64,000 nucleotides of DNA from Affinundibacterium flavidum (GCF_014284175.1 NZ_JACOGA010000004.1:62001-126000), one strand, 5' to 3'. Positions 20,655 through 30,808 are shown, numbered from the stretch's first letter. Notes: a model not told the origin generated them from the sequence alone. Numbers and translations: made by a program.

Positions 20655-22184
20655 ATGGCGATCACTTTTACTCAAATTTTTCTGCGCGTGCGGGCATGGC
20701 TAGGCCTGCTCTTGTTGCTATCAATGGCAACGCTGCTATCGTTTTTTCTTAGCCCTTATGTCAGCTTCACCAGCCAGGCGATGGTGTTTGTATTGGTCAT
20801 GACTATCGCTGCCTACCAATTGGACAGACTGCAGTCCATCGTCGGCGCAGTCCTTTCGGTTTTGCTGCTGAATTTCTTTTTTGTACCACCCACCTGGACT
20901 TTTCATGTCGAGCAGTCTGAGCATTTGATTGCGCTGGGGACGATGTTGATTGTGGCTTTGAGCATCAATCAATTAACCACTCGTCTAAAACAAGAAACCG
21001 TACTTGCCCACTTAAATGAACAACGCGCCCGTCAATTACAGGAGCTAGCGATACGATTAGCAGTCACAGAAAGTGTTGCGGACATTTGTCAGCTTGGCCA
21101 ACAAGGATTTGGCAACGCATTTCACGATCGAAGCTTGTTAGTATTAGCAGATGACGATTTCAACAGTAAAATTCCTGGCGCAGTATCACAACAACAGATC
21201 GATGGCTTGCGATACTGCATGAAAGAAGCGCAAATTCTTGGTGCGGGGAGCCTGCGTTGGGGCGAGCTGGATGACTGGTACATTCCTATAGGAAAGGCGG
21301 GTCAAATTATTGGCGCAGTCTTAATTCAAGCAGCACCGCGTGACGACAGCGATGGACTGGAACACGCAAAGGCGATTTGCTCTTTATTAGCACAAGCATT
21401 CGAGCGATTACAGCTCAACGTGAATATGCAAACAGCGCAAAACGAAGCACAAAAACAGCAACTTCAAAGCACCTTTCTCTCCGCTATTTCACATGATTTA
21501 CGCACGCCTCTGGCGGTCATGGTCGGTGCCGCAAGTTCGCTACAAAGCCAGCGCGAAAAACTCACTCCAGATCAACAAGACCGCTTGCTACAAAATATTG
21601 TGGACGAAGCCAATTATCTGACCAGCGTTACTGAAAACACTCTGCAACTAGTGCGCCTGACGCATACCGAAAGTAGTTTGCGGCGTGATTGGGAATCGAT
21701 AGAAGAAATCGTCGGTGCTGTGTTAGCCAGAATCAAGCAAGGCAGCAATGAAGTACGTATTCAGGCGACAGTAGCAAAAAACTTACCGTTACTCCGTCTC
21801 GACCCGGTACTAATTGCTCAGCTACTCAGTAACTTAGTGGACAATGCCTTGAAATATAGCGATGAGCAGGTGGGACTGGAAGTCTCCATCCAACGCGAAA
21901 CGCACCCAGCATTATTACAAGTTACAATCAAAGATCGCGGCCCCGGCATTCCTGATGCCGAGCATGACAGTATCTTTGTCGCCTACTCACGATTAGCGCA
22001 CCACGATCAATCCAATCAACGTAGCGTGGGTTTAGGTTTAGCGGTATGCCGTGCGATTGCCAAAGCACACGATGGCAAATTGATCGTCAAAAATAGAAGC
22101 GGTGGCGGCTGCTGTTTTTTACTCACGTTACCTATCCCTGAACTGCCCCCTTTCAATCCAGAACTTGCGTTAACCATCTCATGA
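20655..22184 (+). CDS. KdpD-like sensor kinase lacking the N-terminal KdpD and USP domains
   Basis: The 509-residue kinase begins with a DUF4118-type membrane block (four helices, about 8-110) including FFFVPPTWTFHVEQSEHLI, a KdpD hallmark. A GAF-like region (about 130-255) follows, then HisKA with H280 in SAISHDLRTPLAV and an ATPase with NLVDNALKYS, DRGPGIP and GLGLAVCRAI. It lacks the roughly 400-residue N-terminal KdpD regulatory domains. The downstream regulator overlaps it by four bases. The start is uncertain: ATG 20655 has a weak AGG, and a GTG at 20577 would add 26 residues. The nearest potassium transporter is Kup, not KdpFABC. Confidence 0.86.
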   Translation: MAITFTQIFLRVRAWLGLLLLLSMATLLSFFLSPYVSFTSQAMVFVLVMTIAAYQLDRLQSIVGAVLSVLLLNFFFVPPTWTFHVEQSEHLIALGTMLIVALSINQLTTRLKQETVLAHLNEQRARQLQELAIRLAVTESVADICQLGQQGFGNAFHDRSLLVLADDDFNSKIPGAVSQQQIDGLRYCMKEAQILGAGSLRWGELDDWYIPIGKAGQIIGAVLIQAAPRDDSDGLEHAKAICSLLAQAFERLQLNVNMQTAQNEAQKQQLQSTFLSAISHDLRTPLAVMVGAASSLQSQREKLTPDQQDRLLQNIVDEANYLTSVTENTLQLVRLTHTESSLRRDWESIEEIVGAVLARIKQGSNEVRIQATVAKNLPLLRLDPVLIAQLLSNLVDNALKYSDEQVGLEVSIQRETHPALLQVTIKDRGPGIPDAEHDSIFVAYSRLAHHDQSNQRSVGLGLAVCRAIAKAHDGKLIVKNRSGGGCCFLLTLPIPELPPFNPELALTIS

Positions 22185-22870
22185 CGATACGTGTACTCAT
22201 TGTCGAAGACGATAAAGAAATCCGCTCACTGATACGTGCCAGCCTGAGTGTAGAAGGCTTCGAAGTGCAGACCGCCACCTCGATCAGTGAAGCGAGCGCC
22301 ATGTTACAACATGCTTTGCCAGACGTACTTTTGCTCGACTTAGGACTACCTGATGGAGATGGCGAACAGTTGGTACGAATGTTACGGGCACAGCACAATT
22401 TACCCATTTTGATCATCTCTGCACGCCATCAAGAAGCACAAAAAATTCGCCTGCTCGATGCCGGTGCGGATGATTTTCTCACTAAGCCATTCAGCGTACC
22501 GGAACTCTTAGCGCGCATGCGCGTCGCCCTACGCCATCGCGGTACGCGTCTGGCCGCCGCTGTCACGGAGTATATGCAACAGGATCTCCATATCGATTTG
22601 GCCAAACATACTGTGACTTTGCGTGGACAAATCGTCCATCTAACACCAACCGAATTTAATCTACTGGCTCGATTAGTACGCAGTGCTGGCTATCTAGTCA
22701 CACACCGCCAATTGCTTAGCGACGTATGGGGGCCAGAATATGTTGAGCACACGCATTACCTACGTCTGTATATGACGCAACTCAGAGCCAAGATAGAAGA
22801 TCATCCCGCCGAACCACGCTACTTACTGACAGAAACCGGGGTTGGTTATCGGCTGGCAATCATGGACTAA
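22181..22870 (+). CDS. KdpE-like OmpR-family response regulator
   Basis: A 229-residue regulator with a receiver domain (VEDD near residue 9, phospho-acceptor D53 in VLLLDLGLPDGDG, K in FLTKPFS). A C-terminal OmpR-type winged helix ends in YLLTETGVGYRLAIMD. The overall pattern is KdpE-like. The ATG overlaps the kinase stop (ATGA), showing translational coupling. Its last ~90 bp recur, slightly changed, at 28614-28720 in front of the intact kup gene. This shows that kdpE-like and kup genes once stood side by side in both places. Confidence 0.9.
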   Translation: MTIRVLIVEDDKEIRSLIRASLSVEGFEVQTATSISEASAMLQHALPDVLLLDLGLPDGDGEQLVRMLRAQHNLPILIISARHQEAQKIRLLDAGADDFLTKPFSVPELLARMRVALRHRGTRLAAAVTEYMQQDLHIDLAKHTVTLRGQIVHLTPTEFNLLARLVRSAGYLVTHRQLLSDVWGPEYVEHTHYLRLYMTQLRAKIEDHPAEPRYLLTETGVGYRLAIMD

Positions 22871-22937
22871 TATCCTTATGCCTTCCTAACACCGAAACAA
22901 AGGTAATCGTAGCCTGTTCAATTTATGTCAGGTTTTT

Positions 22938-23388
22938 ACGAGCCAGGTTTCCAATAATCAAGACACACAAGACAATTGGTGGATAAATTATTTGGGCCCG
23001 TGATTGTGCTGTGGTTTGCGACACTGTCGGTGTTTGGCATACTGCAAATCGTACAGCAGCCCGCCATTCTTGCCGCCCTTAATCCATTATATGCAATCGA
23101 ATTTTTATGGGCACAGGACGCACTTGTCTTTATCGTCGTCGGTGCGGTGGTTCTGGCGTTCACTGGCGCTGAGGCGCTGTATGCGGATTATGACTTTGGA
23201 TGCTTTATTGGTCGTGTCATGTTCCTTCAAAATCATTGAAGGCGGTTGATTTCCTTTGGTACTAGGTGCCACCATCTTCACCATCATGGCAATCTGGCGT
23301 CGTGGCCGTGAGCTGCTGATCACTCACATCCAACAAGATGATCCTCAATTATTGCCATTCATCACAGCACTATCTCAAGACAGTATGC
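22938..23388 (+). pseudogene. kup: Decayed kup copy (potassium uptake protein remnant)
   Basis: Two segments match the intact Kup at 28789: [13 protein letters not shown]...[11 protein letters not shown] (22984-23188) and [17 protein letters not shown]...[22 protein letters not shown]...TALSQDSM (about 23196-23387). The gene is broken in several ways. The start codon is ACG (22938) where the intact copy has ATG. About 475 bp and 509 bp are missing internally, the second deletion shifting the frame. A Trp codon is TGA (23247-23249), and the 3' half is gone. It directly follows the KdpE-like gene, as the intact kup follows a kdpE fragment. It cannot make a transporter. Confidence 0.88.
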
Positions 23389-23697
23389 CCACTCCTCAAC
23401 TTGGATTTCAATCTCGCGCTCGTATTCCACAGAATGGCGATTGCCATGTGTTGGGACTGACGGTGAGACTTGATTGCCATTCGATTGACGCACCCCAATT
23501 CGACGTCGCTCCACGTGCTGATCGCGCGTCGTCGGGTGACCGCACTTTTTCATTACCTCCACTTTATGCATGCCGACATCGATCACGTAAGAGTTACAAC
23601 GAAAAGCAAGTGTTTGTGCCATATCGGGTGCAAGTAAGAGTAGGAGTAAGAGTCCGAGGCTCAAGGCGCACATCAAAATGCTGCGATAAATTTTCAT
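23362..23697 (-). pseudogene. Truncated DUF2845 protein gene
   Basis: The frame matches the intact DUF2845 protein at 31772-32164: a signal-like N-terminus, then [31 protein letters not shown] and [10 protein letters not shown], ending at [16 protein letters not shown]. After EEWAY the sequence runs straight into the reversed kup remnant, so the last ~30 residues are lost and replaced by CLEIVL and a stop. The junction equals a deletion of about 1.65 kb relative to the intact block. The start ATG is at 23697. It could still be translated into a shortened protein, but it is most likely decaying. Confidence 0.78.
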
Positions 23698-24188
23698 ATG
23701 GGAAGTAAGCACTACCCCGATCAAAAATAACGAAGGTAGTTTGGCTTAAGGACTGGGGATTTGGGGCGGTTGCAGGCGACATCAACAGTTGAGGCAATTC
23801 ACATAACGCCAAGTGCAAACTTACAACAAATTTTACTTAACTATCCTATATAAAAAGTTAATGAGAATACGCATTTAATGCTCCGTGAAATATTCCAACC
23901 AAAAAACGTCGATAAGTACTACACCGTTTTAAGTAATAAAAATAGGCACAAGATCAAGTGAAAATTTGGAAAATAAGTTTTCTTTTGATCATTTCATTTG
24001 CTAAATTTCCATTTAGAATTTAAATTGCATTAATATTAACTTTATGTGCGAAGTATTTCTCTATCTTAGTCATCTGACTTTGATCAAAAAAAATATTTTT
24101 TACAATTGGAAGCAGAAAGTTCCCTGATATTCAAAAAATATTTGAATCGACAATGAGTTACAAGTCAATAAAAATTCTAAAGGTACAG

Positions 24189-24311
24189 ATGCAACATATT
24201 AAGAATATATGTTGCGAGTACGATCAATGTATTTGTAAAAATAATTACATCGAATCGTACTTTTATCGCCTGCAAGTAACTTCCCGTTTTACCAAAACCT
24301 GCAAGTTATAA
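24189..24311 (+). CDS. Possible small Cys-rich peptide upstream of the TonB receptor
   Basis: A 40-codon frame with AAAGG five bases before its ATG. The peptide has five cysteines (KNICCEYDQCICKN near the start and TCKL at the end) and no hydrophobic segment. An inverted repeat overlaps its first codons. It could be a leader peptide, a small metal-binding protein, or chance; nothing in the sequence decides. I do not recognise a family. Confidence 0.22.
   Translation: MQHIKNICCEYDQCICKNNYIESYFYRLQVTSRFTKTCKL
24191..24215. repeat. Perfect inverted repeat upstream of the TonB-dependent receptor
   Basis: GCAACATAT (24191-24199) and ATATGTTGC (24207-24215) with a 7-base spacer. It lies 215 bp upstream of the receptor start in AT-rich DNA, so it is a candidate operator. 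It is unlike the inverted repeats at 1740 and 7383 in sequence. Confidence 0.45.
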
Positions 24312-24429
24312 CTGCTCGATATCCGTATAAAAACCAAGCTAACAACTTAAGAGACTTCTGCGGCATAAAGCAAATCTTAGTCATGAAACGCTTGGGCACA
24401 ACAAAGAAAACTTCCAAAAGGAATAAACC

Positions 24430-27273
24430 ATGCTGACTAGAAAGAATAAATTAAAGAAGAAAATTTTGCTTCAAGCAATCACCCTGACATTTAGTAATAT
24501 TGCAGTAGTGGGTGTCGTCCAAGCACAAGATAATGTCCCCACACAAAAAGTAGAAGTCACCGGTTCCAGTATCAAACGTATCGCATCCGAAGGTGCGCTA
24601 CCGATTCAAACCATTACTGCCGAAATGATAGAACGCAGTGGTGCAACATCAATGCCGGAATTATTACAATCCATGCCCATCATGCAAGACGTCTGGACTA
24701 AAAGTGCAGGCGTTGGTGCTTCAGGACAAGGTAACGGTATTCAAAACGCGAACTTACATGGCATAGGGAGTAACTATACCCTCACCTTAGTCAACGGTCG
24801 CCGTATGGCAGCTTTTGGCGGCGGTGGTAACTCTAGCGATTTAAATGCGATTCCGCTCAGTGCAATTGAAAGGGTCGAAATTCTTACTGATGGTGCATCG
24901 GCCATCTATGGTTCAGATGCCGTAGGAGGGGTGATTAATTTCATTCTCAAGAAAAATGCCACTTTCAAAACCATCGAGGCGAATATCAATCGACCAACAC
25001 AGGGGGTGCCAGGAACGACCAAACGCATGAGTGCGACCTTTGGCTTCGGTGACATTGCCACCGACAAATACAATATCATTCTTGGAATTTCCGCCAACGA
25101 CACTAGCGCTTTAGATGCAAAAGACAGAAAATTTAGTAACACTGGTATCCATCCATTAAGCGTTAATGGTAAACCGTATGCCATCGTCGAATCCAACGTC
25201 AATTCTTCCCCTGCAAATTTAAATATCACCACCAAAGACAAAAAAGTCACCAGCTTTAACCCAGTACTACTTTCCACTGGTAGCTGCCCTGTCGATGGCC
25301 ATGTGGCAGTCGGTGATTTATGTCGTTTTGACTTCGCACACGTAGTCCAGCTTCAAGGCCCTGAGAAAGAACACAAAATCTTCTCAACAATGAACTTTGA
25401 TCTAGCAGAGAATCTGAATTTTTATGTCGATGCATGGATTTCCAAAAACGTCCAGACCCCCGAGTATGCGCCGCCAGCGGGTTCCAGAACGCTAACGCTA
25501 GGAAGTCCTTTATATAATAAATATGTTTTACCAAACTTGCAAAAATATAACATTAATCCGACGAATGTCACACGAGCAACTTATACCTATCGCTTAATGG
25601 ATGCTGGCCGTCGTGGCGTTGAAACTGAGGCTAATGCTCGCCACCTTGCCTTAGGCTTTCAAGGTAATTTAAAGGGTTGGGATTATGATGCGTCGTACAC
25701 AATATCTCAAAGTCTACGCATCAACAATTGGAAAACTGGCTTTCTTTACGGCTCTAAATACAATGCCCTAATCGACGAGGGCAAATTCGATCCGTTTGCT
25801 GTTCCTAATGCCGACTCCAAATCAGCCATGTCATCAGCTGTAATTCGAGAGGAATGGTATCGTAATCGTGGCACCAACTCCATCTTCAATGCACGTGCCT
25901 CTCGCCCGCTGTTTGATTTGCCCGGTGGTGCCGCCATGATTAGCGTCGGCGGTGAACATTACACAAGGAGTTTTGTCTACACTCCTACAGCACTAGGAAT
26001 GGGACGAAACACTATTCAACCAAATTATACGGAAACTATTTTGGGTGGAGACCAGGGACTACTTCCAACCGATGCCAAACGCAAAACTTATGCATTCTTC
26101 TCCGAATTGTTTATGCCCGTCAGAAAAGATTGGGAAGTATCGGGGGCTTTCCGTTTTGATCATGCAGATAAAATTCACTCGAATAAAGTATACGATCCTG
26201 ACGGTAATCCCCTCGCTCCTGCTGATGTAGGCAAATCTTATTCTGGCATCACATATAAACTCTCTACCGCCTTTCGCCCAATCTCGAATTTACTCTTAAG
26301 AGCATCGATAGGCTCTTCATTTACTGCACCGTCTCTTTACGATATAACAGATAAACTGGACTATAGTGGCACCACTTCAGCGGAGTATCCTTGCCCAATA
26401 ACTAAAGGCCCCTTACTCCAATACTGTGAACCAGGCAATGCTTCTTACGGTGTCTTTTATGGGGGAAATTCCAGTGCAGGCCCTAATGGTTTAAAAGCAG
26501 AACGCGCTCGCCAGTTCACTGCTGGATTTCGCTACGAACCTAACGATATGTTTTCGATAGGCTTTGATTGGTACAAAATGAAAATTCGCGACCAAATCTT
26601 GACCTTGAGCTCAACTGATGTCTTTACCCGCCCACAAGATTACCAAGACTTATTTAGATCTTGGTTTGACACAGATGAAAACAAGACCTTGATTGCGGCT
26701 CAGTTAGTTAGTACTAATCGCTATAGCTCACTGATGCAAGGGATAGATTGGGATCATTCATTCAAAACAAAGACGGCTTTTGGTGCTCTCAAACTTGCTT
26801 GGACTGGCACCTACGCCATGAACAATGAATACCAATACCCTGGAAAAACTCCAATTGGTCAAATCGCCAATGCCGACAATGGTGGATCAGGACTACTAAG
26901 ATGGAGTAGCATGCTAACTGCAACGCTCTATGTTTCTAACGTCTGGTCACATATGTTTTCGATGAAAAATACTGCGGGCTACCATGATCGTTCATATACA
27001 GCCGCAGACAAAATGGTTCTGGAAGTATTACCCAATGGCACCTATGGCCCTGCCATCGATTACAAAAGCGATGTAGGGCGCGCGACGATTTTCAATTGGC
27101 AAACTAGGGCGGTAATTAACAAAAATTTGAGCGTCAGTGTGGGGGTCAAAAATTTACTCAACACCGATCCGCTATTTTCAATTTCCACCCTTGGCGATTC
27201 ACGAGGCTTTAATTCTCGCTTGGCCTCTCCTCTTGGAAGGCAGATTAATTTAGTGGCGAAATATACTTTCTAA
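24430..27273 (+). CDS. TonB-dependent outer-membrane receptor
   Basis: The 947-residue protein has a signal peptide (about 1-32, VVQAQ), then a plug domain: KVEVTGSSIKRI as TonB-box-like start, LPIQTITAEMIERSG, LVNGRRMAAFGG, AIERVEILTDGASAIYGSDAVGGVINFI. A long 22-strand type barrel follows and ends in the aromatic NLVAKYTF. Size and the TSMPELLQSMP plug motif resemble receptors for peptides or oligosaccharides rather than siderophores, but the ligand is not readable. AAAAGGAATAAACC gives a good ribosome-binding site. It sits with the SDR gene between the two copies of the kup block and may have arrived with that rearrangement. Confidence 0.93.
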   Translation: MLTRKNKLKKKILLQAITLTFSNIAVVGVVQAQDNVPTQKVEVTGSSIKRIASEGALPIQTITAEMIERSGATSMPELLQSMPIMQDVWTKSAGVGASGQGNGIQNANLHGIGSNYTLTLVNGRRMAAFGGGGNSSDLNAIPLSAIERVEILTDGASAIYGSDAVGGVINFILKKNATFKTIEANINRPTQGVPGTTKRMSATFGFGDIATDKYNIILGISANDTSALDAKDRKFSNTGIHPLSVNGKPYAIVESNVNSSPANLNITTKDKKVTSFNPVLLSTGSCPVDGHVAVGDLCRFDFAHVVQLQGPEKEHKIFSTMNFDLAENLNFYVDAWISKNVQTPEYAPPAGSRTLTLGSPLYNKYVLPNLQKYNINPTNVTRATYTYRLMDAGRRGVETEANARHLALGFQGNLKGWDYDASYTISQSLRINNWKTGFLYGSKYNALIDEGKFDPFAVPNADSKSAMSSAVIREEWYRNRGTNSIFNARASRPLFDLPGGAAMISVGGEHYTRSFVYTPTALGMGRNTIQPNYTETILGGDQGLLPTDAKRKTYAFFSELFMPVRKDWEVSGAFRFDHADKIHSNKVYDPDGNPLAPADVGKSYSGITYKLSTAFRPISNLLLRASIGSSFTAPSLYDITDKLDYSGTTSAEYPCPITKGPLLQYCEPGNASYGVFYGGNSSAGPNGLKAERARQFTAGFRYEPNDMFSIGFDWYKMKIRDQILTLSSTDVFTRPQDYQDLFRSWFDTDENKTLIAAQLVSTNRYSSLMQGIDWDHSFKTKTAFGALKLAWTGTYAMNNEYQYPGKTPIGQIANADNGGSGLLRWSSMLTATLYVSNVWSHMFSMKNTAGYHDRSYTAADKMVLEVLPNGTYGPAIDYKSDVGRATIFNWQTRAVINKNLSVSVGVKNLLNTDPLFSISTLGDSRGFNSRLASPLGRQINLVAKYTF

Positions 27274-27553
27274 GCCTAAGGTTCCACTTGTGTGAAGGTC
27301 AGGACCAGTCCCGACCTTCATCAAGTACATTCCCACCGCAGCATTTCAATGGCTGCAGCATGCTTGAATCACTGTAAATCGCAGAAGTCCCCCTCTAGAC
27401 AATAAAATTTCCCTAACACACCTAAAATGGTTCGCATTTTCACATCTAAAACTAAATAGAACATTCCCGCTATCTAGTCCGAAAACAGCCGGACAAGCTT
27501 GAGCCTTGCGCTTTACCCTGTGACCTCTCTTCTAAACAAACACAGGATAATCC

Positions 27554-28318
27554 ATGACTACACTTACAGGAAAAATCGCATTGATCACTGGTGCCAGCTC
27601 TGGTATCGGCTACGCTACCGCCAAATTATTTGCCAATCAAGGTGCACAACTTGTACTGGCAGGCAGAGATAGCACCAAGCTTAATCAACTTGTTCAAGAA
27701 ATTCATGCTAGCGGTGGACAAGCAATCGCGCAGGCAGGTGATGTCAGAGATGAAGAATACAGTGAGGCACTGGTTAATCTGGCGCTAGGCGAATTTGGTG
27801 GTCTCGATATTGCCTTCAATAATGCGGGAATCTTAGGTCGCATGGGAGCGACACCTGAGCTCACGCTGGCAGACTGGGAGTTCACTTTGCAAACCAATTT
27901 GAGCAGCGCATTTCTTGGTGCAAAATATCAATTACCCGCCATGCTTGCCCGTGGTGCTGGCTCTTTGATTTTCACTTCAAGTTTTGTTGGGTACACGGTA
28001 GGTTTTCCTGGTATGGCGGCCTACGCTGCCAGTAAAGCAGGACTCATCGGCCTTACTCAAGCACTGGCAATCGAGTTTGGCACTCGTGGCGTACGCGTCA
28101 ACGCCTTACTACCCGGTGGCACCGACACACCAATGGGTGCCAGTATTACGGCCACGCCGGAAGCACGAAGCGCAATTGAAAATTTACATGGATTAAAGCG
28201 CTTAGCCAACCCAGATGAAATAGCCAAATCAGCGCTCTATCTGGCGTCAGATGCATCCTCATTTACGACGGGTACAGCACTTTTAGTTGATGGTGGCATT
28301 TCGATTAATCGTGCATAA
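27554..28318 (+). CDS. Short-chain dehydrogenase/reductase (SDR)
   Basis: A 254-residue classical SDR: NAD(P)-binding TGASSGIG (12-19), NNAG (89-92), catalytic S142/S143 in FTSSFVGY, Y157 and K161 in YAASKAG, and the C-terminal LVDGGISINRA. It oxidises or reduces an alcohol/carbonyl group with NAD(P)(H). R38 after the third strand (LAGRDS) suggests NADP preference. The substrate is unknown. AGGATAATCC precedes the ATG. It is 280 bp downstream of the TonB receptor and may be cotranscribed with it, although a weak hairpin (27293-27320) separates them. Confidence 0.92.
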   Translation: MTTLTGKIALITGASSGIGYATAKLFANQGAQLVLAGRDSTKLNQLVQEIHASGGQAIAQAGDVRDEEYSEALVNLALGEFGGLDIAFNNAGILGRMGATPELTLADWEFTLQTNLSSAFLGAKYQLPAMLARGAGSLIFTSSFVGYTVGFPGMAAYAASKAGLIGLTQALAIEFGTRGVRVNALLPGGTDTPMGASITATPEARSAIENLHGLKRLANPDEIAKSALYLASDASSFTTGTALLVDGGISINRA

Positions 28319-28613
28319 GTCTGGCTAAAAGCAGGCAGCGGAATTGCAAAATACCATTTGTGTCAGCCTCACCTGCAAACTTAGCGCCGAAGCTGGCGAG
28401 TGCCGAATAGATATCCTTTTTCCCCGCAACATCTGTTCCTTCAAATTTCGGACCGTCGTTGGTAACGCAAGCTGCTGGTTCTAATTCCGTTTTGCTTAGA
28501 TCTATATACTGATTAGGTGGCAAGGGCATCCAGACCGCTTCCTCCCGATTGTAAGCAACGGTCACGCTTGCGCCACTGCTTACCGTTGGTGAAGCATCAA
28601 GCGCGAACTTGGT
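28305..28613 (-). pseudogene. 3' fragment of an unidentified gene, cut by the duplication junction
   Basis: A minus-strand frame of 115 codons runs from 28652 to 28305, but its first ~13 codons lie in antisense kdpE-derived sequence (28614 onward). The true coding part is therefore a C-terminal fragment of about 102 residues whose start has been removed. It includes VAYNREEAVWMPLPPNQYIDLSK and EGTDVAGKKDIYSALASF. It overlaps the SDR end by 14 bp on the opposite strand. I do not recognise the family. Confidence 0.5.
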
Positions 28614-28720
28614 CTCAGAGCCAAAATAGAAGATCATCCCGCCGAGCCACACTACCTATTGACAGAAACCGGGGTCAGCTATCGACTCGCGATTGTCGAC
28701 GACAATTCCAATGACAATTA
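28614..28720 (+). pseudogene. 3' end remnant of a KdpE-like regulator gene
   Basis: The sequence matches 22781-22870, the last codons of the intact KdpE-like gene: AKIEDHPAEPHYLLTETGVSYRLAIVDD against AKIEDHPAEPRYLLTETGVGYRLAIMD. The downstream noncoding stretch (ATCCTTATGCCTTCCTAACACC) is also shared with the intact copy. No upstream part of the gene is present. It marks the left edge of the duplicated block. Confidence 0.88.
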
Positions 28721-28788
28721 AGATCCTTATGCCTTCCTAACACCACGCCAAAGACAATAAGCACCTGTTCAATTTTTGTCAGGTTTTT

Positions 28789-30681
28789 ATGAGTTCAACA
28801 TTTGAAAATGATCACCCCCAACGCGAAAGTGTAGCGGCACTGACCTTAGGTGCTCTCGGGGTTGTCTATGGTGATATCGGCACCAGTCCGCTATATACAA
28901 TGAAAGAAATTTTTAGCCCGCACACTGGCGTGCCGCTGGATGCGCAACATATTATCGGGGTGGTATCCGTGATATTTTGGGGCTTAATGACGGTTGTGAC
29001 GCTCAAATATGTCACCCTGATTTTACGTGCAGATAATCGCGGTGAAGGTGGGATCATGGCCTTAACCGCATTAGCGAGTAAAGCGGCGGGTAGCACCCAT
29101 GGTCGTCGAGTTGCCTTGCTCTTAATCGGCGTGTTGGGAGCTGCTTTATTTTACGGCGATAGCGTGATTACGCCCGCGATTTCAGTACTTAGTGCGGTGG
29201 AAGGTTTAGAGGTAATCTCACCGCAATTCAAACCCTATGTGTTACCGATTTCAGCCAGCGTTTTGCTAGCACTATTTGCGATGCAACGCTATGGCACTTC
29301 GGTTGTCGGCAAATTATTTGGACCAATTATCGTACTATGGTTCGGCGCATTGGCGATTGTTGGCATTCATCAAATTGCGCAAGAACCAGCGATTCTATTG
29401 GCTTTAAATCCTGTGCACGCAATTGCATTTTTGTGGGCGCAGGGTGCACATGTGTTCATCGTCGTTGGCTCTGTGGTATTGGCATTTACCGGTGCCGAAG
29501 CGCTGTATGCAGACATGGGGCACTTCGGTAAAAAACCGATACGTCTGGCGTGGACTGGTTTAGTCTTGCCCGCACTGGCTTTAAATTATATGGGGCAAGG
29601 AGCACTACTGATGCATGATGCGAGTGCTATCGACAATCCTTTCTTCCAATTATTCCCTGATCAGTTATTGGTTCCCGCGGTCATCTTAGCCACCCTGGCG
29701 ACCGTGATTGCATCACAAGCCGTGATCTCTGGTGCATATTCGATGACCAAACAAGCGATGCAACTTGGCCTCTTGCCTCGTATGCGAGTGCACTTCACTT
29801 CCGTCAAAGAAATCGGTCAGATTTATATTCCTAGCGTGAACTGGATTTTATTAGCAGGAGTGTTGTTAACGGTGCTTGGCTTTGGCAGTTCCTCCGCGAT
29901 GGCAGGCGCTTACGGCATTGCGGTCACAGTGACGATGTTGATCACCACTTTATTGACCTTCTTTGTGGTCAGACACGGTTGGCGCTATCCTTTGCCGCTG
30001 GCATTGGTAGCGACTGGCGTATTCCTCGCTTTGGATACCTTGCTGGTGATTTCTTGTTCCTTAAAAATCATCGATGGCGGTTGGTTCCCATTGATTTTAG
30101 GTGCGCTGATCTTCACCGTCATGGCAACTTGGCGTCGTGGTCGCGAATTACTGATTACGCACATACAACAAGATGATCCTGAACTGCTACCTTTCATCAC
30201 CGCCTTATCCGCAGACAATATGCATCGCGCCGCCCGTACGGCCATCTATGCGGTTGCCAATCCTGATACGGTGCCACAAGCGTTGATGCATAATCTCAAA
30301 CACAATCAGGTGCTGCATGAACGCAATTTGATTTTGACGGTAATCTTTCATGACGTGCCATGGATAGAAGACAAAGAGCGAGTACAGGTCGAAGAGTTGG
30401 TGCCAGGGTTTTGGAAGGTCAAAGTAAATTACGGTTTTAAAAACGAACCCGATTTGCCGAAAGCCTTAGAACTCTGTGAGCAACATGGTCTGCCTATCAA
30501 TTTATTCGAGACCTCGTATTTTCTTAGCCGTGAAATTGTGGTGCCCACCAGAGGTACGGGCATGGCACATTGGCGTGAACTATTGTTCGCCTTAATGTCA
30601 CGCAACTCACGCAGCGTGGTTGACTTCTTTCACTTGCCGAATAATTGTGTAATTGAACTCGGAACGCGCGTGCAGATTTAA
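28789..30681 (+). CDS. kup: Kup potassium uptake protein
   Basis: A 630-residue low-affinity K+/H+ symporter of the Kup/HAK/KT family. It starts with [25 protein letters not shown], the family hallmark, and has about 12 membrane helices up to residue 440, with [19 protein letters not shown] and [10 protein letters not shown] conserved. A cytoplasmic C-terminal domain ends in [25 protein letters not shown] sits before the ATG. It follows a kdpE remnant by 69 bp, while its decayed sister follows the intact KdpE-like gene. This supports ancestral kdpDE-kup linkage and hence possible control by that pair. Confidence 0.96.
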   Translation: MSSTFENDHPQRESVAALTLGALGVVYGDIGTSPLYTMKEIFSPHTGVPLDAQHIIGVVSVIFWGLMTVVTLKYVTLILRADNRGEGGIMALTALASKAAGSTHGRRVALLLIGVLGAALFYGDSVITPAISVLSAVEGLEVISPQFKPYVLPISASVLLALFAMQRYGTSVVGKLFGPIIVLWFGALAIVGIHQIAQEPAILLALNPVHAIAFLWAQGAHVFIVVGSVVLAFTGAEALYADMGHFGKKPIRLAWTGLVLPALALNYMGQGALLMHDASAIDNPFFQLFPDQLLVPAVILATLATVIASQAVISGAYSMTKQAMQLGLLPRMRVHFTSVKEIGQIYIPSVNWILLAGVLLTVLGFGSSSAMAGAYGIAVTVTMLITTLLTFFVVRHGWRYPLPLALVATGVFLALDTLLVISCSLKIIDGGWFPLILGALIFTVMATWRRGRELLITHIQQDDPELLPFITALSADNMHRAARTAIYAVANPDTVPQALMHNLKHNQVLHERNLILTVIFHDVPWIEDKERVQVEELVPGFWKVKVNYGFKNEPDLPKALELCEQHGLPINLFETSYFLSREIVVPTRGTGMAHWRELLFALMSRNSRSVVDFFHLPNNCVIELGTRVQI

Positions 30682-30707
30682 GCTTGGCACATTGAAGAGC
30701 CTTGAGG

Positions 30708-30738
30708 GATCGATGCGCGTATGCCCGCTGCATCGATC
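30708..30738 (+). terminator. Hairpin after kup
   Basis: GATCGATGC (30708-30716) pairs perfectly with GCATCGATC (30730-30738). No T-run follows, so intrinsic termination is uncertain. It lies 27 bp past the kup stop codon. Confidence 0.4.
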
Positions 30739-30808
30739 TCGCGCTAGTTCGCTGAGTAGTTATAGCAGCATCAACGTATCAATGTTTATCGCTTCTATCG
30801 TTTTCTGA

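Larger units (their letters stand above)
23725..24429. other. AT-rich upstream region of the TonB-dependent receptor
   Basis: A 700-bp, strongly AT-rich stretch. It holds a 9-bp perfect inverted repeat (24191-24215) and a 40-codon frame (24189-24311). No other gene is recognisable. I looked for a Fur box and found no convincing match. The base composition is lower in G+C than the neighbouring genes. Confidence 0.4.

Noticed and set aside
23860..23890. Fur-box-like sequence TGAGAATACGCATTT before the TonB receptor
   Set aside because: Only half of the site resembles the consensus and it lies more than 500 bp upstream of the start codon.
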